From Nocardioides sp. zg-1308 (GTDB lineage Bacteria; Actinomycetota; Actinomycetes; Propionibacteriales; Nocardioidaceae): DNA of 64,000 bases. The stretch spans positions 1-64,000 of the forward strand of contig NZ_JABJQY010000001.1 in assembly GCF_013155375.1 (NCBI RefSeq), in the 5' to 3' direction. The notes below the pieces were generated by a model. It saw only the letters and a list, made by a program, of their open reading frames with translations, made no database searches and was not told where the DNA came from. Both the position numbers and the translations under genes were made by a program. Shown here piece by piece: positions 55,009-64,000 of the stretch; the first letter of the stretch is position 1, and every line of letters starts with the position of its first letter.

Positions 55009-55458
55009 TCACGCCTCCCGCAGCAGCGGTACGACGGCCGCGCGGACGACGTCGGGCATCGGGACCACCGGCCGGTCCCCGGCGCCGCGGGAGTTGTCGA
55101 CGTAGACGTGGACGAAGCGCCCCTCGGCCGCCGCCTCGTCGGACGACCCCTGGAACAACCCGATCCGGTAGACGACCGAGCTGGTGCCGACCTTGTCCAC
55201 GACCAGGCCCATCTCGACGGGCTCCGGGAAGCCGATCTCGCGGAAGTAGCGGCACCCGGTCTCGGCGACTACCCCGATCTGGGGCAGGGCACGGACGTCG
55301 ACGCCGGTCGCCTCGTAGAGGTGGGCGTTGACCGCGGTGTCGAACAGCTCGTAGTAGGTGGCGTTGTTGAGGTGTCCGTAGGCGTCGTCGTCGCGCCAGC
55401 GGGTGGTGGCGGTGCGCCAGGCGACGTAGTCGGCCCGGGTCGGCAGCTCAGGAGGCAT
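55009..55458 (-). CDS. Acyl-CoA thioesterase (4HBT, hotdog fold)
   Basis: A 149-residue hotdog-fold protein with the 4HBT pattern TRWRDDDAYGHLNNATYYELFDTAVNAHL (catalytic Asp/Asn region). It likely hydrolyses an acyl- or aryl-CoA; chain length unknown. ATG 55458 has GGAGG 9 bases upstream; an in-frame ATG at 55467 overlaps that site. Confidence 0.87.
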   Translation of the reverse strand: MPPELPTRADYVAWRTATTRWRDDDAYGHLNNATYYELFDTAVNAHLYEATGVDVRALPQIGVVAETGCRYFREIGFPEPVEMGLVVDKVGTSSVVYRIGLFQGSSDEAAAEGRFVHVYVDNSRGAGDRPVVPMPDVVRAAVVPLLREA

Positions 55459-55548
55459 GCCGCGCATCCTCCCAGCCGGGTCGGCGGGCCCGAGCAGGTG
55501 GCCGGACCGAGCAGGCGGCCTAGCAGGCGGCCGCACCGAGCAGGTGGC

Positions 55549-56160
55549 TCAGCGCGACTCGAAGGCCAGCCGGAGGCCGAGGGCGGCGAAGGCGGCGGCG
55601 AAGAAGCCCTGGATGCGCTCGACGAGCCGGGGCCGCGCCAGCACGCGCTCGCGCAGCAGCCCGGCGCAGACGCCGTAGGCCGCGAAGACGAGGAACGTCA
55701 GCGCCATGAAGACCAGGCTCAGCACGAGCATCCGGCCGGTGGCGTGGGGGGTGGACGCCGGGACGAACTGGGGCAGGAACGCGAAGAAGAACAGCGTCAG
55801 CTTGGGGTTGAGCAGGTTGAGGGTGATCCCGGACGCCATCACGCTCCAGGCGGAGCCGGGGCGCTCGTCCGTGCCGGTGATCGGCTCGCGACGGTGCCGC
55901 CAGGTGCTCCACGCCATCCAGAGCAGGTAGGCCACGCCGAGGTACTTCAGCACCGCGAAGGCCACGCCGCTGGCGTGCAGCACCGCCGCCAGCCCGGTGA
56001 GCGCCGCGACGAGGTGCGGAACCGTGCCCACGGTGCAGGCCAGCGCCGCGACGACCGCGGCCCTCGGTCCGCGGCCGAGACCGGCCGCGATGGTGAAGAC
56101 GGCGCCGGTGCCGGGCGTGGCGACGATGACCAGCGCGGTGGCGAGGAAGGCCCAGGACAT
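55549..56160 (-). CDS. LysE family amino-acid exporter
   Basis: A 203-residue membrane protein with six hydrophobic segments and the LysE/RhtB N-terminal region ATPGTGAVFTIAAGLGRGPR, plus SGITLNLLNPKLTLFFFAFLPQF. These exporters push amino acids such as lysine or homoserine out of the cell. It lies 19 bp after smc on the same strand. Confidence 0.9.
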   Translation of the reverse strand: MSWAFLATALVIVATPGTGAVFTIAAGLGRGPRAAVVAALACTVGTVPHLVAALTGLAAVLHASGVAFAVLKYLGVAYLLWMAWSTWRHRREPITGTDERPGSAWSVMASGITLNLLNPKLTLFFFAFLPQFVPASTPHATGRMLVLSLVFMALTFLVFAAYGVCAGLLRERVLARPRLVERIQGFFAAAFAALGLRLAFESR

Positions 56161-56179
56161 GGCGCCATGCTGCCAGAGC

Positions 56180-59100
56180 TCAGGCCGTCGTGGCGCGCTC
56201 CAGCCGCTGCGAGATCACCGCGGAGACGCCGTCGCCGCGCATCGTGACGCCGTAGAGCGCGTCGCCGACCTCCATCGTCCGCTTCTGGTGCGTGATCACG
56301 AGGAGCTGGGAGTTCTCGCGCAGCTCCTCGTAGATCTGCAGCAGGCGGCCCAGGTTGGTGTCGTCGAGCGCGGCCTCGACCTCGTCGAGGATGTAGAACG
56401 GCGACGGCCTCGCCTTGAAGAGGGCGACCAGGAAGGCGACCGCGACCAGCGAGCGCTCGCCACCGGAGAGCAGCGAGAGGCGCTTGACCTTCTTGCCGGG
56501 CGGGCGGGCCTCGACCTCGACACCGGTCGCCAGCATGTCGCCGGGGTCGGTGAGCACGAGCCGTCCCTCGCCGCCGGGGAACAGCCGGGCGAAGGTCTGG
56601 TCGAAGGCCTTCTCGACGTCGGCGTAGGCCTCGGTGAAGACCTGCTCCACACGGGCGTCGACCTCGCGGACGATGTCGAGGAGGTCCTTGCGGGTGCGCT
56701 TGAGGTCCTCGAGCTGCTCGGTGAGGAACTTGTGGCGCTCCTCCATCGCGGAGAACTCCTCGAGCGCGAGCGGGTTGACCCGACCGAGCATCGACAGCGC
56801 CCGCTCGGCGCTGCGCAGCCGCTTGACCTGCTCCTCGCGGACGAACGGCGCCGGCTCGGGCGCCTCCTCGCCCTCGGGCACCTCGCCGCTGAACGGGACG
56901 GGGTTGGCCGGGCCGTAGTCAGCGACCAGGCCGTCGGGGTCGAGCCCCAGCTCCTCGAGCGCGCGCTCCTCCAGCTGCTCGATGCGCATCCGCTGCTGGG
57001 TGCGGGCCATCTCGTCGCGGTGCACGGAGCTGACCAGCTCGTCGTGCTCACGGCCGAGGTCGCGCAGCCGGGTGCGCACCGTCATCAGGCGCTGCTCGCT
57101 CCCCTGGCGCGACTCCTCCACCGCGGCGCGCTCGTCGGCGGCCAGCATCACGGAGCGCTCGAGCTGGTGCAGCACCACGCGGACGGCGACGGCGACCGCC
57201 CGGGCGGCACGTCCCTCGCGCAGCAGCCGCTCCCGGCGCTCGGCGGCGCGGGCGCGGGACTCACGCTCGGCCTGGGCGGCGCGGAGCAGCGAGTCGGCGC
57301 GGCCGTGCAGCGCGCGGGCGCGCTCCTCGGCGGTGCGCAGGGCGAGGCGCGCGTCCATCTCGCCCTGACGGGCCTCGCGGGCGGCGTCGGCGAGCTTCTC
57401 CCGGTCGGAGGTGTCGGGCTCCTCGTCGGTCACGTCCTGGGCCGCCGCGAGCCGGGCCTCGAGCTCGGCGAGGCCGGCGAGGTCGGCCTCGCGCGCCTCG
57501 CGCGCCGTCACGATGGCCCGCTCGAGCCGGTCGGCCTCCCCCTTGGCGGCTCGCGCCTGGGACCCGTGCTGGCCGAGCTCCTCGGCCACCGCGGCCAGGG
57601 TGGCGTCGGACTCGTGCAACTTGGCGAGGGCCACGTCGACCCGCTTGAGGGCGTCGTGGCGCGCCGCCTCGAGGCGGGAGATCTCGAAGCCGAGCCGCTC
57701 GGTGGCGGCCGTCGCGTCGGCCAGCATCGTCGTGGCCTCGTCGACCGCGGCCTGCACCTCGATGAGGCTCGGCTGGCTGCTGGAGCCACCGGCCGCGAAG
57801 TGGGAGCCGAGGACGTCACCCTCGCGGGTCACGGCCACCACGTCGGGCAGCTCGGCGACCAGCCGCCGGGCGGCGGCGAGGTCGTCGACCACGGCGACCC
57901 GGTGCAGCAGCCGCACCAGCGCGGGGCGTACGTCGTCGGGCGCGGCGACCACGTCGACGGCGTACGTCGCGCCGTCGGGCAGGCCGGGCCAGTCGCGGTC
58001 GCCGGCCGGGGCTCCGCCCAGCACCAGCCCGGCTCGGCCGAGGTCGTCGTCCTTGAGGTGCGTGATCGCCGCGACGGCGGCGTGGGCGTCGGTGACGACG
58101 ACGGCGTCGGCGGCCGTGCCGAGCGCGGCCGCGACGGCGGTCTCGAAGCCGTGGTCGACGTCGAGCAGCGCGGCGACCGAGCCGAGCAGTCCGTCGACGC
58201 TGTCGGTGGCGGCGAGCAGGGCGCCCGCGCCGTCCTTGCGGTTGAGCCCGATCTCCAGGGCGTCGCGGCGAGCGACCAGGCCGGCGCGCTCGCGGTCGGC
58301 GCGCTGGGCGTCCTCGCGCGCCCGGGCGAGCTGCTCCTCGACGTCGTCGAGGACCGCCACGGCCTCCTCGTGCTCGGAGTCGAGGCCCTCCTCACCCGCG
58401 TCGAGGCCGGCGACCTTGGTCTCCAGCGCCAGGAAGTCGCGCTGCGCGCGCTCGGCGCGGGTGGCGGCGTCCTCGCGGGCGTCGGTGAGGCGGCGGATCT
58501 CGGCGTCGGCGGCCTCGGCGCGGGACGTGAGGGCGTTGACCTGGCCGGTGAGCCGGGCCAGCCCCTCCCGCCTGTCGGCGGCAGCGCGCTGGAGGCCGGC
58601 GATGCGCTTGTCCTCCTGCGCGGCGGCCTCCTCGGCGGCGCGCCGGGCGACGACGGCGGCGTCGAGGGCGGCGCGCTGCTGCTCGACCTGCTCGGCGATC
58701 TCCGCCTCCTGCCGGCGGACCCGGCCGGCCTGCTCCTCGAGCTCGTCGGGGTCGCGCCCGGAGTCGACGGTGTCGCCCTCGGCGGCCCCGGCGGCGTTGC
58801 GGATCCGCTCGTCGGCCAGCGAAGCGGTCCCGCGGAGGCGCTCCTTGAGCCCGGACAGCGCGAACCACGTCTCCTGGGCGGCCGCGAGCCGCGGCAGGTC
58901 GTCGCGCAGCGCCGCCTCGAGCCGCGACTCCTCCTCACGGCCCGCCGCGATCTCCGCCTCCACCTGCTCGCGGCGCTCGAGCAGCACCGACTCGTCGGCG
59001 AGCTCGGTCTCGAGCGCGGTGCGGGCGGTGACGAGGTCGTCGGCGAGCAGGCGGGCGCGGGCGTCGCGCACGTCGGCCTGGACCGTCTGGGCCTGGCGCG

Positions 59101-59734
59101 CGACCTCCGCCTGGCGCCCGAGCGGCTTGAGCTGGCGGCGGATCTCGGAGAGCAGGTCGGCCAGCCGGGTCAGGTTGCCGTCGGTGGCGTCGAGCTTGCG
59201 GAGCGCCTTCTCCTTGCGCTTGCGGTGCTTGAGCACCCCCGCGGCCTCCTCGATGAAGCCGCGTCGGTCCTCGGGGGTGGCGTGCAGGATCGAGTCGAGC
59301 TGGCCCTGGCCGACGATCACGTGCATCTCGCGGCCGATGCCGGAGTCGCTGAGCAGCTCCTGCACGTCGAGCAGCCGGCAGGACTGCCCGTTGATGGCGT
59401 ACTCCGAGCCGCCGTTGCGGAACATCGTCCGGCTGATCGTGACCTCGGCGTAGTCGATCGGCAGGGCGCCGTCGGAGTTGTCGATGGTCAGCTGCACCTC
59501 GGCGCGGCCCAGCGGCGGCCGGCCGGACGTCCCGGCGAAGATGACGTCCTCCATCTTGCCGCCGCGCAGGCTCTTCGCGCCCTGCTCACCCATGACCCAG
59601 GCGAGCGCGTCGACCACGTTGGACTTGCCCGACCCGTTGGGCCCGACGATGCAGGTGATGCCCGGCTCGAGCTGCAAGGTCGTCGAGGACGCGAAGGACT
59701 TGAACCCCTTGAGGGTCAGGCTCTTCAGGTACAA
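56180..59734 (-). CDS. smc: Chromosome segregation protein SMC
   Basis: The 1184-residue SMC ATPase compacts and segregates the chromosome. Walker A GPNGSGKSN is at residues 31-39; long coiled coils with Ala/Glu/Arg heptads flank a hinge around residues 520-650. The C-terminal head has the signature LLSGGERSLVAVAF and Walker B FYILDEVEAALDD. It opens a minus-strand gene run with the exporter, thioesterase and methyltransferase genes before ftsY. Confidence 0.98.
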   Translation of the reverse strand: MYLKSLTLKGFKSFASSTTLQLEPGITCIVGPNGSGKSNVVDALAWVMGEQGAKSLRGGKMEDVIFAGTSGRPPLGRAEVQLTIDNSDGALPIDYAEVTISRTMFRNGGSEYAINGQSCRLLDVQELLSDSGIGREMHVIVGQGQLDSILHATPEDRRGFIEEAAGVLKHRKRKEKALRKLDATDGNLTRLADLLSEIRRQLKPLGRQAEVARQAQTVQADVRDARARLLADDLVTARTALETELADESVLLERREQVEAEIAAGREEESRLEAALRDDLPRLAAAQETWFALSGLKERLRGTASLADERIRNAAGAAEGDTVDSGRDPDELEEQAGRVRRQEAEIAEQVEQQRAALDAAVVARRAAEEAAAQEDKRIAGLQRAAADRREGLARLTGQVNALTSRAEAADAEIRRLTDAREDAATRAERAQRDFLALETKVAGLDAGEEGLDSEHEEAVAVLDDVEEQLARAREDAQRADRERAGLVARRDALEIGLNRKDGAGALLAATDSVDGLLGSVAALLDVDHGFETAVAAALGTAADAVVVTDAHAAVAAITHLKDDDLGRAGLVLGGAPAGDRDWPGLPDGATYAVDVVAAPDDVRPALVRLLHRVAVVDDLAAARRLVAELPDVVAVTREGDVLGSHFAAGGSSSQPSLIEVQAAVDEATTMLADATAATERLGFEISRLEAARHDALKRVDVALAKLHESDATLAAVAEELGQHGSQARAAKGEADRLERAIVTAREAREADLAGLAELEARLAAAQDVTDEEPDTSDREKLADAAREARQGEMDARLALRTAEERARALHGRADSLLRAAQAERESRARAAERRERLLREGRAARAVAVAVRVVLHQLERSVMLAADERAAVEESRQGSEQRLMTVRTRLRDLGREHDELVSSVHRDEMARTQQRMRIEQLEERALEELGLDPDGLVADYGPANPVPFSGEVPEGEEAPEPAPFVREEQVKRLRSAERALSMLGRVNPLALEEFSAMEERHKFLTEQLEDLKRTRKDLLDIVREVDARVEQVFTEAYADVEKAFDQTFARLFPGGEGRLVLTDPGDMLATGVEVEARPPGKKVKRLSLLSGGERSLVAVAFLVALFKARPSPFYILDEVEAALDDTNLGRLLQIYEELRENSQLLVITHQKRTMEVGDALYGVTMRGDGVSAVISQRLERATTA

Positions 59735-59877
59735 CGCGTGCTCCTCACCGGGTCAGGCCAACTCCCACCGCCACGTGGGTCACTGAAGACTGGGGAAGCT
59801 CAGCGCGGATCACCCTACGACACGCACCGCCGCGGCAGCCGTTGCGCGTGGGCGTGCCACGGGGCCATGCTGGGTCG

Positions 59878-60552
59878 ATGCGGCGGACCGTCACGAGGAC
59901 CATCGTCGGAAGGGTGGTCGGGAGGGTCGTCGCGCTGGTGACCCTCGGTGCGCTCGTCGGAGCCGTCGTGGCACCGGCGACCGCGGGGCGGGCGGACGCG
60001 GCCCCGGAGCCCGTGACGCGGGAGCACCTGCTCACCCGGGCCGACGTCGAGTCGGTCCACCCCGAGACCCTCGACCCGCTGCGGATCGTGCTGCGCTCGC
60101 CCGTCTTCGCCCCACGCGGGTGCGAGGACCAGGCGCAGGTCGTGCGCGGCAGCAGCGTGATCCTGGCCAGCTTCTCCCCGAGCGTCCGGCGCCGCTCCGT
60201 GTCGATGGTCGACCACCACGTCGTCCGGTTCTCCTCCGTCGGGCAGGCGCGCTCCCTCGTGCAGCGCTACCGGCACTTCAGCAGGGGGTGCGTCGGCGAC
60301 GTCGACACCGACGACGGCGAGGGCGGCGCCGTACGCCTCAAGAACCGCGCCTGGTTCCCGCCGCGGGTCGGTCAGGAGTCCGCCGGGATGCTCGTCGGCT
60401 GGTTCTCCCGCGGGTCCGCCGACTGGCGGCGGGTGCTGGTGAGCCGGGTCGGGCGGACGGTGTCCGTGCTCGACGTCAGCTTCACCGACGTCCGCCCGCC
60501 GAGGTCCGGGGTGCTCGAGCTGGGCGAGATCGCGGTCGACCGCCTCGGCTGA
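59878..60552 (+). CDS. Secreted protein of unknown function
   Basis: A 224-residue protein. The ATG at 59878 gives a basic signal peptide (MRRTVTRTIVGRVVGRVVALVTLGALVGAV) ending near AGRADA. The mature part has two cysteines (PRGCEDQ and SRGCVGD) that could pair, and repeated VRFSSVGQARSLVQRYRHF, which recalls the extracellular sensor domains of mycobacterial PknH-like proteins but is not a clear match. It is divergent from smc. No function assigned. Confidence 0.75.
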   Translation: MRRTVTRTIVGRVVGRVVALVTLGALVGAVVAPATAGRADAAPEPVTREHLLTRADVESVHPETLDPLRIVLRSPVFAPRGCEDQAQVVRGSSVILASFSPSVRRRSVSMVDHHVVRFSSVGQARSLVQRYRHFSRGCVGDVDTDDGEGGAVRLKNRAWFPPRVGQESAGMLVGWFSRGSADWRRVLVSRVGRTVSVLDVSFTDVRPPRSGVLELGEIAVDRLG

Positions 60553-60571
60553 CGGTCCGACGGGTGCGCTC

Positions 60572-61051
60572 CTAGAGGTCGCGCTTCATCTGCTGGGCCG
60601 TCACGCCGTAGCCGAGCGAGTCGTAGAGCCGCATGGCCGTCGTGTTGTGGCCGAAGACGTTGAGCCCGATGGTGGTGGCCCCGAGGTCCCGCGACGCCTC
60701 GTGGAGGGCCTCCATCAGGGCGCGGCCGAGGCCCTCGCCGCGGCGCCCCGCGACGACCTCGACGTCGTAGATCCACGCGGACACGCCGGCCGCCCGCCGG
60801 CGCACCTCGACCCACCCGACGCCGACGGCGTCGCCCGTGTCGCCGTCGAGCGCGGTCCACAGGTGCATCCCCGGGCTCGACAGTCCGTCCGGCAGCAGCT
60901 CGGCGAGCTGGACCGCGGCCCGCTTGGCGGCGGCGTCCGCGTCGAGCTGCCCGGAGGCCGCCATCTCCGCGGCGTACCCGTGCTCGGACCGCTCGCGGTA
61001 GGCGGCGTACTCCTCCGGGGTCATCGGGCGCAGCCGGATCCGCTCAGCCAC
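60572..61051 (-). CDS. GNAT N-acetyltransferase
   Basis: A 159-residue single-domain GNAT with VEVVAGRRGEGLGRALMEAL as the acetyl-CoA loop and FGHNTTAMRLYDSLGYGVT at the end. GTG 61051 overlaps the aminotransferase stop by 8 bp, so the two are probably expressed together. Substrate unknown. Confidence 0.9.
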   Translation of the reverse strand: MAERIRLRPMTPEEYAAYRERSEHGYAAEMAASGQLDADAAAKRAAVQLAELLPDGLSSPGMHLWTALDGDTGDAVGVGWVEVRRRAAGVSAWIYDVEVVAGRRGEGLGRALMEALHEASRDLGATTIGLNVFGHNTTAMRLYDSLGYGVTAQQMKRDL

Positions 61052-62150
61052 GACCGAGCACCTCCCGCAGCGCGGCGAGCACCAGCAGCACGGTGTCGGG
61101 CCGAGCGTTGCGGCCCATCAGGCCGATCCGCCACACGCTCGTGGCGTACGCCCCGGCGCCGGCGCCGATCTCGATGCCGTGGCGCTCGAGGAGCTCGCGC
61201 CGGACGGCGGCGGAGTCGACGCCTTCGGGCACCTTCACGGTGGTCAGCTGCGGCAGCCGGCTCCCCTCGGCCGCGAACAGCTCGAGCCCCATGTCCTCGA
61301 GCCCCGCCTGCAGGGCCTCGCCGGCGGCCCGGTGGCGGGCCCAGACGGCGTCGAGCCCCTCGTCGAGGACGCGCGCGAGACCGGCGTGGAGGCTGGCGAC
61401 CATCGCCGTGGGGGCCGTGTGGTGGTAGGTCCGCTGACCGCCCTGGACCCCGGCCTCACCGACGTAGCCGCCGAGCATGCCCAGGTCGAGGTACCACGAC
61501 CTCGGCTTCTCGACCCGGCGCTCGAAGGCCCGCTCGCCGATGGTGAACGGCGCGAGCCCGGGCGCGACGCCGAGGCACTTCTGGGTGCCGGCGTAGGCGA
61601 CGTCGACGCCCCAGTCGTCGGCACGCACCTCGATGCCGCCGATCGACGTCACGGCGTCCACCAGCAGCAGGGCCTCGCTGCCCTGCGCCCGGAGCGCCGC
61701 TCCGAGCGCGGCGATGTCGGAGCGGACACCGGTCGAGGTCTCCGCGTGCACCGCGGCCACGATGGCCGGCGCGGGATGCGCGGCCAGCACCCGGTCGACG
61801 TCGACCGGGTGACCCCACTCGTGCTCCACCGCGACGACCTCCGCGCCGCAGCGGGCGGCCACGTCGGTCATCCGCTGCCCGAACAGGCCGTTGACCGCCA
61901 CCACCACCACGTCACCGGGATGGACGGTGTTGACGAAGGCCGCCTCCATGCCGGCCGAGCCGGTGGCGCTGAGCGGGAGCGTGCGCGTGTTGGTCGTGCC
62001 CCACACCGTGCGCAGCATCTCGCAGGTGTCGTCCATGATCCGGAGGAACTCCGGGTCGAGGTGGCCGAGCAACGGCTGGGCGAGGGCGCTGGTCGCCTCG
62101 GGATAGGGGTTCGAGGGACCGGGACCGAGGAGGTGGCGCTCGCGGATCAT
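61044..62150 (-). CDS. PLP-dependent aminotransferase, class V (alanine-glyoxylate type)
   Basis: A 368-residue fold-type I enzyme. The start LLGPGPSNPYPEAT, the GSAGMEAAF region, LLVDAVTSIGGIEVRADDWGVDVAYAGTQKCLGVAPG (PLP Lys in TQKCLG) and the C-terminal IGLMGRNARPDTV match serine-pyruvate/alanine-glyoxylate aminotransferases. ATG 62150 is used. With the adjacent glycolate-oxidase-like gene it may handle glyoxylate: the oxidase makes it, the aminotransferase converts it to glycine. Confidence 0.93.
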   Translation of the reverse strand: MIRERHLLGPGPSNPYPEATSALAQPLLGHLDPEFLRIMDDTCEMLRTVWGTTNTRTLPLSATGSAGMEAAFVNTVHPGDVVVVAVNGLFGQRMTDVAARCGAEVVAVEHEWGHPVDVDRVLAAHPAPAIVAAVHAETSTGVRSDIAALGAALRAQGSEALLLVDAVTSIGGIEVRADDWGVDVAYAGTQKCLGVAPGLAPFTIGERAFERRVEKPRSWYLDLGMLGGYVGEAGVQGGQRTYHHTAPTAMVASLHAGLARVLDEGLDAVWARHRAAGEALQAGLEDMGLELFAAEGSRLPQLTTVKVPEGVDSAAVRRELLERHGIEIGAGAGAYATSVWRIGLMGRNARPDTVLLVLAALREVLGRG

Positions 62151-62178
62151 GGGACCGAACCTAGCCAACCGGTCGCGC

Positions 62179-63540
62179 TCAGAGCACCGCACCGGGGTTG
62201 AGGATGCCGTCGGGGTCGAGGGCGTCCTTGATGCGCCGCGTCAGCGCCATCACGTCGTCGCCGAGCATCTCCGGCAGCGCGACCTTCTTGGTCCGGCCCA
62301 CGCCGTGCTCGCCGGTGATCGTGCCGCCGAGCCGGATCGCCGCGCGCAGCACGTCGTCGAAGGCGGCGCGGGCGCGACGCTCGGAGTCGGCGTCACCGGC
62401 GGTGTAGACGATGATCGGATGGGTGTTGCCGTCGCCCGCGTGGGCGACCGTCGGGATCTCCACGCCGTGGCGCACGCCGATCTCCGTCACGGCCGCGAGC
62501 AGGTCCGGCAGCAGCGGCACGGGCACCCCGACGTCCTCCAGCAGCAGCGCGCCGCGGGCCTCGACCGCCGGGAACGCCGCACGCCGCGCCGCGACGAACA
62601 TCTCGCCCTCCGCCGGGTCGTCGGTGACGACGACCTCGGTGGCGCCGGCGGCCGTGCACGCCGCCTCGACGGCCACGACCTCCGCCGTACGGGCGTCGCC
62701 GGGGGCGTCGGACTGCACGACGAGGAGGGCGCCGGCCCGCCGGTCGAGCCCGCGTGGCGAGAAGTCCTCGACGGCGTTGATGGAGGCCCGGTCCATCAGC
62801 TCCATCATCGACGGGCGCAGTGTCCGGCGTACGGCGACGACGGCCGCGGCCGCGGCCACGACCGAGGGGAAGGACGCCACGAGCGTCGCCGGGGGCAGCG
62901 GCAGCGGGACCAGTCGCAGGATCGCCCGGGTGACGATCCCGAGCGTCCCCTCGGAGCCGACGAAGAGCTTGACGAGGGACAGGCCGGCCACGTCCTTGAT
63001 CCGCTTGCCGCCCAGGGTCACCAGCGTGCCGTCGGCGAGCACGACGTCGAGGCCGAGGACGTAGTCGGTCGTCACGCCGTACTTGACGCAGCACAGCCCG
63101 CCGGCGTTGGTGGCGACGTTGCCGCCGATGGAGCAGATCTCGAAGGACGACGGGTCGGGCGGGTACCACAGGCCGTGCTCGCGGACCGCCGCCTTGACCT
63201 CGGCGTTGAGGGCACCCGGCTCCACCACCGCCACCTGGCAGTCGGCGTCGACCTCGATCGCGCGCATCCGCTCCAGGCTCAGCACGATGCCGCCGTCGAC
63301 GGCGCTCGCGCCACCGGACAGCCCGGACCCGGCGCCGCGCGGGACCACCGGGACGCCGTGCGTCGCGGCCCACCGCACGGCGGTCTGCACCTGCGCGGCG
63401 TCCTCGGCGCGCACCACCGCCACGGGCGTGCCCGCGGCGGTGTCCCGCGCCCAGTCGAAGCGGTATCCGGCGACGGTGGCGGGGTCCGTGACGACCACGC
63501 CGGCCGGCAGCGAGGCCACGAGGTCGGCGAGGGCTTCCAC
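62179..63540 (-). CDS. FAD-linked glycolate / D-lactate oxidase (GlcD-like)
   Basis: A 453-residue flavoprotein. The FAD-binding PCMH domain has VPVVPRGAGSGLSGGASAVDGGIVLSLER and the C-terminal domain ends with GEHGVGRTKK and LDPDGILNPGAVL. This is the GlcD / D-2-hydroxyacid dehydrogenase group. GTG 63540 is the start with a short gap to the divergent methyltransferase. It lies 28 bp upstream of the aminotransferase, so glycolate or glyoxylate metabolism is the likely context. Confidence 0.93.
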   Translation of the reverse strand: MEALADLVASLPAGVVVTDPATVAGYRFDWARDTAAGTPVAVVRAEDAAQVQTAVRWAATHGVPVVPRGAGSGLSGGASAVDGGIVLSLERMRAIEVDADCQVAVVEPGALNAEVKAAVREHGLWYPPDPSSFEICSIGGNVATNAGGLCCVKYGVTTDYVLGLDVVLADGTLVTLGGKRIKDVAGLSLVKLFVGSEGTLGIVTRAILRLVPLPLPPATLVASFPSVVAAAAAVVAVRRTLRPSMMELMDRASINAVEDFSPRGLDRRAGALLVVQSDAPGDARTAEVVAVEAACTAAGATEVVVTDDPAEGEMFVAARRAAFPAVEARGALLLEDVGVPVPLLPDLLAAVTEIGVRHGVEIPTVAHAGDGNTHPIIVYTAGDADSERRARAAFDDVLRAAIRLGGTITGEHGVGRTKKVALPEMLGDDVMALTRRIKDALDPDGILNPGAVL

Positions 63541-63580
63541 CCGGCCATCGTGGCACGGACGGGGCCCTATGCTCCCGGGC

Positions 63581-64000
63581 ATGGACGACACCGCCGCCGC
63601 CATCGTCGCCACCCGGCGCCAGCACATCCTCGACGGCACGGACGTCACGCAGGGCCGCAGCCTCGAGATCGGCCCCTTGGCCACCCCGATCCTCACCCGC
63701 GACATGGGCGACGTCCGCTACGTCGACGTGGTCGACCTGGCGGGGCTGCGTGAGCACTACGGCACCGACGCCACCGTGGTGACCGAGGACATCGTGGAGG
63801 TCGACTTCTGGCTGACCCGCGAGGACGGCAGCGTCAGCACCCTCGCCGAGGCGGTCGCGCCAGACGGTCCCTACCACCACGTGGTGGCCAGCCACGTGAT
63901 CGAGCACGTCCCCGACATGGTGCGGTGGCTCCAGGACGTCGCCGACGTGCTCGTCGACGGCGGGTCGCTGCTGCTCGCCGTGCCCGACCGGCGCTTCTGC
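63581..64000 (+). CDS. SAM-dependent methyltransferase, cut by the window end
   Basis: The first 140 residues of a class I methyltransferase. The SAM loop is SLEIGPLATPIL, and VVASHVIEHVPDMVRWLQDVADVLVDGGSLLLAVPD is the motif II/III region of ubiquinone/menaquinone-type enzymes. The gene runs off the end, so its length and C-terminal domains are not visible. Confidence 0.85.
   Translation, partial: MDDTAAAIVATRRQHILDGTDVTQGRSLEIGPLATPILTRDMGDVRYVDVVDLAGLREHYGTDATVVTEDIVEVDFWLTREDGSVSTLAEAVAPDGPYHHVVASHVIEHVPDMVRWLQDVADVLVDGGSLLLAVPDRRFC

Noticed and set aside
55997..59941. 1314-residue plus-strand ORF opposite smc
   Set aside because: It is the antisense of smc and contains low-complexity Leu/Gly/Arg-rich sequence. 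High GC leaves antisense frames open; no domain or ribosome site supports it.
61044..61051. Frameshift joining the aminotransferase and the GNAT gene
   Set aside because: The 8-bp overlap has a valid stop and a GTG start with full-length domains on both sides, so two genes are simpler.

Overview
The window is very GC-rich chromosomal DNA from an actinobacterium, with many GTG starts and tightly packed genes. Gene content and order are those of the conserved actinobacterial core between smc and the DUF4081 acetyltransferase next to ispG. From right to left on the minus strand: smc, ftsY, amtB-glnB-glnD, ffh, rpsP-khpA-rimM-trmD-rplS, lepB, rnhB, a DUF2469 gene, yraN, a comM-like gene, dprA, xerC, (M23 peptidase), rpsB, tsf, pyrH, frr, cdsA, rlmN, dxr, the rip1-type site-2 protease, ispG and the GNAT gene. 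As I remember it, this is the order in Mycobacterium tuberculosis. The accessory content and absence of mycolate genes suggest a Nocardioides-like member of the Propionibacteriales, but the genus is an inference.

Region by region. 1-5170: a four-gene module made of an ECF-type sigma factor, a 152-residue partner translationally coupled to it, a cytoplasmic subtilisin-like protease, and divergently a TPR-CHAT (caspase-like) protease. This is the most system-like accessory locus in the window. 5236-9850: MEP isoprenoid genes (ispG, dxr) with the intramembrane protease. 9877-17824: an insertion between dxr and rlmN carrying a membrane TPR protein, a TPR-AAA ATPase, a truncated acyl-CoA-synthetase-like protein, a secreted M1 peptidase, a RIO1-type kinase preceded by a possible 32-residue upstream ORF, a LOG-family Rossmann protein and a GT4 glycosyltransferase. 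18047-25310: rlmN, a small membrane protein, a phosphatase, a sugar-reductase-like SDR, cdsA, frr, pyrH, tsf and rpsB. 25737-32935: M23 protein, DNA-processing genes, RNase HII, signal peptidase and L19. 33137-35806: trmD (fused to an acetyltransferase domain), rimM, khpA and rpsP. 35979-42196: accessory acetyltransferase, VanW protein, amidohydrolase, GH3 glucosidase and ROK regulator. 42207-48198: NYN-domain protein, SRP54, and the nitrogen PII module. 48402-52332: a two-gene polysaccharide cassette. 52351-52520: a palindromic repeat array. 52551-59734: ftsY, methyltransferase, small membrane protein, thioesterase, LysE exporter and smc. 59878-64000: secreted protein, acetyltransferase, PLP aminotransferase, FAD-linked oxidase and a truncated methyltransferase.

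The core genes cover translation (S2, EF-Ts, RRF, S16, L19, RimM, TrmD, RlmN), protein targeting (Ffh, FtsY, LepB), nitrogen sensing (AmtB, PII, GlnD), isoprenoid and phospholipid precursors, and chromosome maintenance (SMC, XerC, DprA, RNase HII). No rRNA, tRNA, CRISPR array, insertion sequence or phage gene was seen. Repeats are limited to intergenic palindromes, terminator-like hairpins and short in-frame tandem repeats.
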